Virus record (IMG/VR): IMGVR_UViG_3300034198_007508
Location: 1-42,173 of that record
Length of the DNA stretch: 42,173 nucleotides
DNA from: a virus
Strand: one strand, 5' to 3'
Shown: one piece after another, positions 6,353-12,833 of the stretch
How the letters are laid out: the number at the start of each line of letters is the position of its first letter
How positions within the stretch are numbered: position 1 is the stretch's first letter
Program-made: the position numbers and the translations under genes
Notes under the pieces: model-generated
What the model was told of the DNA's origin: nothing
What the model saw: only the letters and a program-made list of their open reading frames with translations
Database searches by the model: none

Positions 6353-7983
6353 CGATCCCCCACCACATGCAAGCTCTCGGCGGCCCTGGTGATGCCGACG
6401 TAGGCCAGCTGGTTCTGCTGGGCAGTTGGTGCTGACCCCCAGCCGTCGATGCTCCAGTGCAGGAACACATGCCGGAACGTGCTGCCCTGTGACTTGTGAA
6501 TTGTCAGGGCGCTAGCTGGCTGCAGCTTGCCGACGCAATCCTTGCGGCTGAAATACAGGCCCCACAGCTCAGAGCGCTCTTTGCCGCTGGCGGCCTTTGC
6601 TTGGTCGGCAATGTCTTTCAGTGATTCATTCCAGCGTTGTTCATGCTCCTTGGCAATGACGCGAAACGTCCTGGACCCGTAGAAGTCGCCGGTAACCGTC
6701 AGCTCCCATGTGTCCCATGGCTCGTCAGTCAGCAGATCGCCGTAATCGGTGAAGCGGTGCGGGCCGCGCACGGCCTCCTCAATCAGCACATCCATCGTGC
6801 TGTTGAGCAGCAAGCCGGTCCCGATCGGGTCGGGAATGGCATCCACCGTCACGCAGGTCATGCCTTCTACGAACTGCGGTGCGTTCACGCCGTAGCGGCG
6901 CTGGTGGATGCGCAGGTTCATCTCGTCCACTGCCTTATTGGTGTGAGCCAGCGCCCTGCAGAAGTCGGGATCGCTCATCGCCTCATTCGATGCCGCCATG
7001 TCCAGCAGGGAGGCGCCCCACTGCTCACGGCTGCGATAGGTCACCACCCGCGAGCCGCCACCTTCGGCAGCGGCGAACCGAGCCCGACCGACCGGCATCT
7101 GCCTGGTGGCGGTGGCCAGGTTGAGGATTGCGCCATCGTGCCGCAGCACCTCGGTCAGCCGGTAGAGCGATCTGCCCTCGGTGAACGCCCGGCAGACCTG
7201 ATCTTCGCCAACAGGCAGCAGCTGGCGATCGTCGCCAACGAACACCACGGGCCGGCTCTGAAGCTCGCGCAGCAGTAGGTCGTAAAGCTCGCTGTTGAGC
7301 ATTGATGTCTCATCAACGATGACAACATCAATGCTTTTTTCGGGACGTCTAACCCATCTCTCCCGACACTTTTCCTCGTCCCACACTTCAACCCACTTAT
7401 TGATTTGAATAAGCATATTCTTCCCGCCCGGCTCCGGCTTGAATGTCTCCTTGCCGGTGTCGCGATCGCGGACCTGCTTTAGTCCCAACAAGCGAGCCAC
7501 CGTGACGGCCTCAAATCCCTGGGCGCCGCAGTTGTCCAACGCGCGTTCAACCTGCGACCGGGCCTTGTGCGTTGGCGTGGCCACCACGACCCGTTTACCG
7601 AGATCAGCCAGCCGCGAAACCAACGCTGCTGTGGTGACCGTCTTACCGGTGCCGGCGTAGCCGCAGAGCACGGGAGTGGCGCCGGGCTTCCTGATGTCTT
7701 CGAGAATCCCCTCAATCGCAGCCTGCTGGTCGGCGGTGAGCTGCAGGGTCGCCGGCTTGGCGGCTGCCGCAGGTGGCTCGGCCTGCTCGGCCTCCAGCGA
7801 TTGTGCCGTCAGCAGGTTGTAGAGCTGCGGCGGGATCTCATCGGCGAACACCTCATCCAGCCAGTCCCTGAGCGCCAGGATCTCGGCCGCGATGGCGTCG
7901 CGGGGCGTGCCGGGTGCGTTCATGCCGGCCTGTTCCATCGCCAGCCAGAGCGGCCGGCGATCGGTTGCTGCTGGTGCGGTCAT
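6349..7983 (-). CDS. RecD/Dda-like superfamily 1 DNA helicase
   Basis: A 544-residue protein. Walker A GYAGTGKT (108-115), THKAR (motif Ia, about 138-142), Walker B VIVDETSM (221-228), motif III GDDRQLLPVG (250-259), motif V/UvrD_C TIHKSQGST (494-502) and YVGITRA (528-534). This set is diagnostic of the RecD/Dda 5'-3' helicases used in phage replication. The first 80 residues are a helical extension with an acidic Pro/Ala linker. The ATG at 7983 starts the PAATDRRPLW segment; the open frame upstream is low-complexity. It is the first gene of the leftward block, with the control region immediately upstream. Confidence 0.93.
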   Translation of the reverse strand: MTAPAATDRRPLWLAMEQAGMNAPGTPRDAIAAEILALRDWLDEVFADEIPPQLYNLLTAQSLEAEQAEPPAAAAKPATLQLTADQQAAIEGILEDIRKPGATPVLCGYAGTGKTVTTAALVSRLADLGKRVVVATPTHKARSQVERALDNCGAQGFEAVTVARLLGLKQVRDRDTGKETFKPEPGGKNMLIQINKWVEVWDEEKCRERWVRRPEKSIDVVIVDETSMLNSELYDLLLRELQSRPVVFVGDDRQLLPVGEDQVCRAFTEGRSLYRLTEVLRHDGAILNLATATRQMPVGRARFAAAEGGGSRVVTYRSREQWGASLLDMAASNEAMSDPDFCRALAHTNKAVDEMNLRIHQRRYGVNAPQFVEGMTCVTVDAIPDPIGTGLLLNSTMDVLIEEAVRGPHRFTDYGDLLTDEPWDTWELTVTGDFYGSRTFRVIAKEHEQRWNESLKDIADQAKAASGKERSELWGLYFSRKDCVGKLQPASALTIHKSQGSTFRHVFLHWSIDGWGSAPTAQQNQLAYVGITRAAESLHVVGDR

Positions 7984-8264
7984 CGCTGCGGTGGTGGCGT
8001 CGTGGTGTGTGGAGCCTTCCCGCTTGCACGCGCCCAATGCGGGGCGACCCCCTGGAGCCAGCGCGTGTCCTCGACGGGACCCATACGGCTGTTGCCTGAC
8101 CGTGCGGTTACTACTCCGCACGGCATCCACCGCTTGGTCCGGGCAGTGGCAGGCATCAGCAGGGAGCGGGTGGGGGCTCCGCTGCGAATCGTAGCGCTGT
8201 GGATGCACAACCGCAGCATCAGGGGCATTAAGGTTTCACAGCACTCCCGCGCTATCGCCGCTCC
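7984..8264. promoter_or_regulatory. Divergent control region between the leftward and rightward blocks
   Basis: A stretch of 281 bp without a convincing gene separates the two transcription units. It holds the perfect dyad at 8100-8123 and, towards the rightward gene, TTTCACAGCAC then GCGCTATCG (8234-8257), the same kinds of element found before the leftward genes at 2325-2359 and 38913-38947. On the leftward side a CCACC-rich leader precedes the helicase ATG. It is probably the main early promoter/operator region. Confidence 0.6.
8100..8123. promoter_or_regulatory. Perfect 8-bp dyad CCGTGCGG-N8-CCGCACGG
   Basis: Eight-base arms separated by TTACTACT, in the middle of the divergent region. 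No T-run follows on either strand, so an operator, or part of an origin, fits better than an intrinsic terminator. The arm shares CCGTGC with the repeated AACCGTGCA units inside the primase gene (9271-9330). Confidence 0.55.
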
Positions 8265-8432
8265 ATGCCGCAGCATCGCCGCCCGCCCGAAGGGGCACGC
8301 ATCGTCACCATCCAGCTCCCCGACGAGCTGCTCCACCACCTCGATCAGCGTGCCGCCGAACGGACCATCTCCAGAGCCGCCATGATCCGGCAGCTCATCC
8401 TCGACGACCGCGAGGCCAAAGCAGCGGCCTGA
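8265..8432 (+). CDS. Ribbon-helix-helix (CopG-like) protein before the primase
   Basis: A 55-residue protein. RIVTIQLPDELLHHL is the RHH beta strand plus first helix, and AERTISRAAMIRQLI the second helix with the conserved Ser-Arg-Ala start, followed by an acidic/Ala tail. The stop at 8430-8432 lies two bases before the primase ATG, so the two are co-translated. RHH proteins bind DNA as dimers and often repress their own operon; the dyads just upstream are natural targets. A role as replication or early-gene regulator is inferred. Confidence 0.75.
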   Translation: MPQHRRPPEGARIVTIQLPDELLHHLDQRAAERTISRAAMIRQLILDDREAKAAA

Positions 8433-8434
8433 GC

Positions 8435-10954
8435 ATGGCCAGCATCCTTGACGCAGCGGCCGGCCAATGGCCCCGGCTACTGGTGGACCTTGGCGGCCTG
8501 ACAGCTGAGCAGCTCACCGACAAGCACCAGCCTTGCCCGGCCTGCGGCGGGACCGATCGCTACCGCTGGGACAACGACGACGGCCCCGGCGGCGCCTACT
8601 GCAACCAGTGCGGGGGCAAGGACCAGCGCGGCGGTGGCATGTCGGGCGTGGACCTGCTGATGCGGGTCAAGGGCTGGGATCTGAAGCAGGCCTGCGCTTC
8701 TGTCGAGCGGCACCTAGGCCTGGCGGTGGAGCGGCCCGCACCGCCGACAGCAGGAGCTGAGAGCTTCTGGCAGTACAACGCCGACTTCATTGTCTGCCGG
8801 TTCCCGGATCCGGTCAAAGGCAAGAAGGTCCGACCCCTCTGGTGGGACGGCAGCAAGTGGGCATGGAAGTCACCACCGAAGCCACGGCCGCTGTACTGGG
8901 CCAGGCGTGAGGCCGGCGCCCCGGTGCTGATCGCCGAGGGCGAACCCAGCATCGATGCCGGCGCCAAGCTGTTCCCCGCCCACGCCTGCGTCACCTGGCC
9001 CGGCGGCACCCCCAGCGTCGACAAGGCCGACTGGAGCGCCCTGCGCAGCCGTGACGTGGTGCTCTGGCCTGATGCCGATGACGTGGGTCGCAAGGCGATG
9101 GCGCAGCTGGCCCAGATCCTGCTGCAGCTCGGCTGCACCGTGCTGGTGATCAACGTCCCCAGCGGCGCACCGCAGGGCTGGGACCTGGCCGATGCCCTGA
9201 AGGAAGGCTGGACGCCAGCCCAGGCCACGAAGCTCGTCGAGCGGTTTGGCAAGGCGGTGGAGCCGCCGGCAACCGTGCAAACCGTGCAGGCCGAGCCCGC
9301 AACCGTGCAGGGAACCGTGCAAACCGTGCAGGCAGGCGCGGAGCCGCTGCCCGGGGCGCCGTTCACCTGCCTGGGGTTTGATGACGGCGGTTACTTCTAC
9401 CAGCCGAACAACACCGGCCAAGTCGTCAGACTCAGCCGTGCATCCCATACCGCCACCAACCTGCTGCAGCTCGCAGGCCTGGCGTACTGGGAGACGCTCC
9501 ATCCCGCACGGTCCGGCGCCAACTGGCAATCAGCCGCCTCCGCACTCTTCGAGCAGCAGGCCCACGTCGGTATCTACAGCCCCGATCGGATCCGTGGTCG
9601 CGGCGCCTGGTGGGATGACAGCCGACCCGTCCTGCACCTCGGTGATCGGCTCCTCGTAGACGGCACCCTGCACCCCATCACCAAGCAGCCGCCTTCACGC
9701 TTCAACTACCAACGCCTCGCCGCGATCGATCTCCCAACGGACCTGGCGCCGCTCACCGATCAGCAAGGCGCCGAAGTCCTTGACATCGCCTCACGCTTCC
9801 TCTGGGAAGTCCCAGCATCCGGCCTGCTACTCGCCGGCTGGGCGGCCCTGGCACCCATCTGCGGCAGCCTTACCTGGCGGCCACACGTCTGGCTCACCGC
9901 AAGCGCCGGCAGCGGCAAGAGCGCCATCCTCGAACGCTTCCTTGGCACCCTGCTCCAGGACGTTGCCCTATGGCCCGAAGGCAGCACCAGCGAAGCATCC
10001 ATCCGTCAGGAACTTCGCGCTGATGCACTGCCCGTGATCATGGACGAAGCCGAGAGCAACGAGCAGGCCGATCAGAAGCGCATCCAGTCGATCCTCGCGC
10101 TCGCTCGTGTCGCCTCCAGCTCCGGCCGTGGCTTCGTCGGTCGTGGTGGCGCTGATGGCGCTGCACAACGCTTCACGGTGCGGAGCATGTTCCTGCTGTG
10201 CTCCATCTCCACCGCCCTCAAGCAAGGCGCCGACGCATCCCGCTTCGCGCAGCTCACACTCCGCAATCCGAAATTCCTGCCCCAACCCGAACGCGCCGAG
10301 CACTGGGCATCCCTTGACAGGGACATGACCGCCCTGATCACCCCACAGCTCGGCCATCGCCTGCTGCTGCGCTCCGTACGGCTCATCCCGATCATCCGCG
10401 ACAGCGTGGCTGTCTTCCGCCGTGCTGCCGCTGTTCGCTTTGATAGCCAGCGCCAAGGCGATCAGTACGGCACCCTTCTCGCCGGCGCCTGGTCACTCAT
10501 GAACAGCTGTCCGGCCACCGAAGCTGATGCCCTGGCATTGATCGATGCCAACGATTGGGATGCGTACCGCGATGCTGCCGAGCAGCCCGATGAGGAGCGC
10601 TGCCTGCAGCACATCCTTCAGCACCAGCTGCGGGTTGAAGGTGACCGCAACAGCTACACCCGCACCGTCTGGGAGCTGATCGAGCTGGTGCGCACCACCA
10701 CCACCAGCATGGAGATCGGCATCGGCGCCGCTGAAGCCCACCTAGGCCGCCTGGGCCTGCGCGTCATGGATGGCCGCCTGGTCATCGCCAACACGTCCCT
10801 AGGCCTTCAGCGCATCCTTGCCGCCACTGCATGGGCCCACAGCTGGCCCACAGTCCTGTCCCGCCTGCCTGGTGCTGAGAAGCCAGGCAAGGTGCGCTTC
10901 AAGGGAATGGCACACAACAGCCGCGCCGTCGCGGTACCGCTCGACGAAGACTGA
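8435..10954 (+). CDS. Primase-helicase fusion protein
   Basis: An 839-residue protein. Zinc-binding domain: Cys34, 37, 56 and 59 (CPACGGTDRYRW ... CNQCGG), as in P4-type and TOPRIM primases. TOPRIM-like domain: LIAEGEPSIDA with EGEPS at 168-172, then WPDADDVGR with DADD at 213-216. A linker with repeated TVQ follows (about 279-300). The C-terminal half is a DUF927-like ATPase: Walker A ASAGSGKS (489-496) and MDEAE (536-540) for Mg/ATP chemistry. It should synthesise primers and unwind or load at the phage origin. It is the second gene of the rightward block, preceded by an RHH gene and followed by a repeat cluster that may be the origin. Confidence 0.92.
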   Translation: MASILDAAAGQWPRLLVDLGGLTAEQLTDKHQPCPACGGTDRYRWDNDDGPGGAYCNQCGGKDQRGGGMSGVDLLMRVKGWDLKQACASVERHLGLAVERPAPPTAGAESFWQYNADFIVCRFPDPVKGKKVRPLWWDGSKWAWKSPPKPRPLYWARREAGAPVLIAEGEPSIDAGAKLFPAHACVTWPGGTPSVDKADWSALRSRDVVLWPDADDVGRKAMAQLAQILLQLGCTVLVINVPSGAPQGWDLADALKEGWTPAQATKLVERFGKAVEPPATVQTVQAEPATVQGTVQTVQAGAEPLPGAPFTCLGFDDGGYFYQPNNTGQVVRLSRASHTATNLLQLAGLAYWETLHPARSGANWQSAASALFEQQAHVGIYSPDRIRGRGAWWDDSRPVLHLGDRLLVDGTLHPITKQPPSRFNYQRLAAIDLPTDLAPLTDQQGAEVLDIASRFLWEVPASGLLLAGWAALAPICGSLTWRPHVWLTASAGSGKSAILERFLGTLLQDVALWPEGSTSEASIRQELRADALPVIMDEAESNEQADQKRIQSILALARVASSSGRGFVGRGGADGAAQRFTVRSMFLLCSISTALKQGADASRFAQLTLRNPKFLPQPERAEHWASLDRDMTALITPQLGHRLLLRSVRLIPIIRDSVAVFRRAAAVRFDSQRQGDQYGTLLAGAWSLMNSCPATEADALALIDANDWDAYRDAAEQPDEERCLQHILQHQLRVEGDRNSYTRTVWELIELVRTTTTSMEIGIGAAEAHLGRLGLRVMDGRLVIANTSLGLQRILAATAWAHSWPTVLSRLPGAEKPGKVRFKGMAHNSRAVAVPLDED
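9271..9330 (+). repeat. Five AACCGTGCA direct repeats inside the primase gene
   Basis: Nonamers start at 9271, 9280, 9301, 9313 and 9322. They encode the TVQ-rich linker between the TOPRIM-like and ATPase parts. Lambda-type phages keep iterons inside the initiator gene in the same way, so this may be a protein-binding site as well as a linker. It could equally be plain codon-level duplication. Confidence 0.85.
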
Positions 10955-11245
10955 TCCTGTCCCGCCCCGGCAACAGCGGGACAGAAAGCGGGACGGTCAG
11001 AACCCCTGTAAACACTAGGTTTGTCCCGCCGGTCCCGCCTGTCCCGCTTTTTGAAAGGAGACAGGCTTTCACGCGCATGCGCGCCTGCGCGCGTACACGC
11101 GTGCGCGCACGCCTGTGTGAGTGTTCATTTCTCTAGAGAGGGACAAACGGGACAGACACCACCAAACACCAATGGTGGCAAAGGGTTTCGGCTGTCCCGC
11201 CCCCCGGGACAGAGCGGGACGCGGCGGGACGGCAGCGGGACGGGC
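10955..11245. other. Candidate replication origin: cluster of GCGGGAC repeats
   Basis: A non-coding stretch after the primase gene has ten exact copies of GCGGGAC or its complement. In direct orientation they start at 10976, 10988, 11214, 11224 and 11235; inverted at 10959, 11023, 11032, 11041 and 11194. Near copies lie at about 11139, 11147 and 11204. The wider unit is GCGGGACRG. Between the two half-clusters lie a long alternating GC tract, TCTCTAGAGA (11130-11139) and CACCAATGGTG (11167-11177). Dense iterons next to a primase are typical of an origin; a terminase-binding or late control site is the alternative. Confidence 0.65.
11070..11117. other. Alternating purine-pyrimidine tract
   Basis: About 48 bp of nearly unbroken CG/CA/TG alternation with only two phase breaks, between the two halves of the GCGGGAC cluster. 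Such tracts can adopt Z-DNA under negative supercoiling. Nothing in it is coding. Confidence 0.75.
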
Positions 11246-11260
11246 CTGAAAAGCCGCTCC

Positions 11261-11268
11261 TAGCCTGA
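11261..11268 (+). promoter_or_regulatory. TAGCCTGA motif, copy 1
   Basis: CTCCTAGCCTGA ends 4 nt before the ATG at 11273. TAGCCT fits the TANNNT form of a -10 box; with normal spacing transcription would start at or next to the ATG. See copies at 12284, 14666, 16324, 22664, 30656 and 31477. Confidence 0.5.
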
Positions 11269-11272
11269 CTTC

Positions 11273-11482
11273 ATGAAGCGCAGCGCATCCCCCAGCTGGC
11301 TCTTAGACCGCTCCACACCATGGCTCGCCTGGTGGCAGGAGCTGATCCTCAACTGGATCGCCTCATGGCATGCCGTCGGGGCCATCACCGTCGTCTCCGC
11401 CGATGGTGAGGAGTTCTGCGAATGGGAGCTCCCGTCAGACATTGAGCTCGCACGCGCTGAACTGGAGGAGCTGATCCGATGA
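11273..11482 (+). CDS. 69-residue hypothetical protein, first gene after the origin-like cluster
   Basis: MKRSASPSWLLDRSTPWLAWW... It is Trp-rich in the first half (PWLAWWQELILNWIASW), then acidic with DGEEFCEWELPSDIEL. It could be a small tail or packaging accessory, but the family is not recognised. There is no Shine-Dalgarno sequence; a TAGCCTGA motif sits 4 nt before the ATG. Its stop overlaps the ATG of the 11-codon frame at 11479. Confidence 0.6.
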   Translation: MKRSASPSWLLDRSTPWLAWWQELILNWIASWHAVGAITVVSADGEEFCEWELPSDIELARAELEELIR

Positions 11483-11514
11483 ATCACTCCACACCCGCAT
11501 TGGAAGACTGGTAA
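11479..11514 (+). CDS. Possible 11-residue coupled peptide
   Basis: MNHSTPALEDW. Its ATG overlaps the previous stop (ATGA) and its stop overlaps the next ATG (TAATG), so it bridges two genes exactly. It may be a real peptide, or simply a device to carry ribosomes to the next gene. Confidence 0.3.
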   Translation: MNHSTPALEDW

Positions 11515-12134
11515 TGGCTTCCGTCACGATCTCACTCACAGGGCTCGACGGGCTGCAGAGGATGCAGCAGTTCGTCAATCCAGCCCTTTTCAGCAAGGCC
11601 CAGCAAGGCGGCGTCTCCTACGCCTCAAAGGCTGTCCCGCCTGCAGTAGCCAAAGGCATCGCCGCTGGCTACAACATCGCCTCGGCCAGGATCAAGAAGG
11701 ACATCTCTGGGATCCGCTTTGCCTCCGATCGCCAAAGCGCCACCATCGGATTCAGTAAGCGGTCGCCAACCCTGGTCCAGTTCAAGCCAACCCTTGGCAC
11801 CCGTGGCCATCAACCTGGCCTAGGCCGTGGCCTCGGCTGGGGGCCACCAAGCCCACCAGGTAAGCCCGTCATGGCCACCATCCTGCGAGGCAAACGCCAA
11901 TCCTTCCCCGGTGTCTTCATCACCACCGGCAACAGCGGCAACCAGATCGCACTGAGGCGCACCAGCAACGGTGGCCTGCAGTCCGTCTACGGCCCATCCA
12001 TCGGCTCGATCTTCGCTGGTCAATCAGCGATCGGACCGCAGCTTCGCTCGTCAGTCGAGGCACGCATCAACGAGCAGTTCATCAAAGGCTTTCAGCGCGT
12101 CATCGACTCGGCGATGCGTGGCTACGGCCGCTAA
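11514..12134 (+). CDS. Minor tail protein Z-like
   Basis: A 206-residue protein. The middle (SARIKKDISGIRFASDRQSATIGFSKRSPTLVQFK) has the pattern of prophage minor tail protein Z / gp10-like head-tail proteins: a basic helix with paired Lys, then beta strands. A Gly/Pro-rich stretch (GRGLGWGPPSPPG) follows, and the C-terminal helix (INEQFIKGFQRVIDSAMRG) is typical of that family. Its place before the terminase is unusual for a tail gene. Assignment is by character, not by a diagnostic motif. Confidence 0.55.
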   Translation: MASVTISLTGLDGLQRMQQFVNPALFSKAQQGGVSYASKAVPPAVAKGIAAGYNIASARIKKDISGIRFASDRQSATIGFSKRSPTLVQFKPTLGTRGHQPGLGRGLGWGPPSPPGKPVMATILRGKRQSFPGVFITTGNSGNQIALRRTSNGGLQSVYGPSIGSIFAGQSAIGPQLRSSVEARINEQFIKGFQRVIDSAMRGYGR

Positions 12135-12196
12135 AAAAATCGCGGGTCCTCCGGCGGCAAACTGTTAGTGCCGGTCCCTGCGCCTCCCAAAACCTG

Positions 12197-12213
12197 TTGA
12201 GATCACTTCTCAA
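12197..12213. terminator. Weak hairpin TTGAGA-N5-TCTCAA after the tail-Z-like gene
   Basis: A 6-bp perfect stem in the gap before the small terminase gene, followed by TAAAGC, not a T-run. It could be a weak terminator or a structural element of a packaging site. The rest of 12135-12255 shows no gene. Confidence 0.3.
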
Positions 12214-12255
12214 TAAAGCGACGGCCACGGTCGTGCAGGCGCACGATCTCCCTCG

Positions 12256-12304
12256 TTGTCACAGCAGCGTGTCACAACCTTTCTAGCCTGTGACACGGTG
12301 ACAA
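12256..12304. promoter_or_regulatory. Nested inverted repeat upstream of the small terminase
   Basis: Outer arms TTGTCAC (12256-12262) and GTGACAA (12298-12304) enclose inner arms GTGTCACA (12269-12276) and TGTGACAC (12289-12296). TAGCCT (12284-12289) sits at the centre. This looks like an operator built around the late motif. A terminase-binding cos subsite is the alternative, since the small terminase gene follows directly. Confidence 0.55.
12284..12291 (+). promoter_or_regulatory. TAGCCTGT motif, copy 2
   Basis: TTTCTAGCCTGT, one base off the consensus, with 25 nt from TAGCCT to the GTG start of the small terminase. It is enclosed by the inverted repeat at 12256-12304. Confidence 0.45.
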
Positions 12305-12314
12305 GCCATCGACG

Positions 12315-12833
12315 GTGCTCATCACAATCAGCGAAGCCGCTGAGATCCTTGGTCTCAAGAGTCGAGGCAGTATCTACCGGAAGATCAACAACGGCGAGCT
12401 GCAAACGACAGCCGGCGCCGATGGGCCAATGTTGGAGCGCGACGGATTGGAGCAGCGCTGGGCCAACATCACCCGCAAGCGATCCGACTCTCCAAGGCCG
12501 AAGACTGCGGCCGCGCCTCAGCCATCACCGCATAGGCCAGCCGAACGCAGTGATGAACCGCCGGACTACAGCGAGAGCCGCGCCCGCTCCGAATACGAGA
12601 AGGCCAACCTGCTGGAGCTGGAGCGCAAGCAGAAGGAAGGCCTGTTGCTGCCACGTGAGGAAGTGGAGCGTGCGCAGGCTGCTGCGGTGGCGATTAGCAA
12701 GACGCGCCTTCTGGGGGTGCCCAGCACCGCAAAGCAGCGCATCCCGCACCTGAGCCTGGATGAGGTTGAGATCTTGACGACGCTGATCCGTGAGGCCCTT
12801 GATGAGCTGGCCGGCTGGGAGGTGGCGGCATGA
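12315..12833 (+). CDS. Terminase small subunit, Nu1-like
   Basis: 172 residues from a GTG start. An N-terminal winged-helix/MerR-like DNA-binding module (ISEAAEILGLKSRGSIYRKINNGEL, about residues 4-28) is followed by a Pro-rich linker and a helical second half with a charged coiled coil (SRARSEYEKANLLELERKQKEGLLL). This is the layout of lambda Nu1, which recognises the packaging site and hands DNA to the large subunit. The 3' end overlaps the large-subunit gene by 4 nt. Confidence 0.88.
   Translation: MLITISEAAEILGLKSRGSIYRKINNGELQTTAGADGPMLERDGLEQRWANITRKRSDSPRPKTAAAPQPSPHRPAERSDEPPDYSESRARSEYEKANLLELERKQKEGLLLPREEVERAQAAAVAISKTRLLGVPSTAKQRIPHLSLDEVEILTTLIREALDELAGWEVAA

Noticed and set aside
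12135-12255. tRNA or small RNA gene in the gap before the small terminase
   Set aside because: No cloverleaf could be drawn; only short hairpins are present. I found no tRNA elsewhere in the window either.
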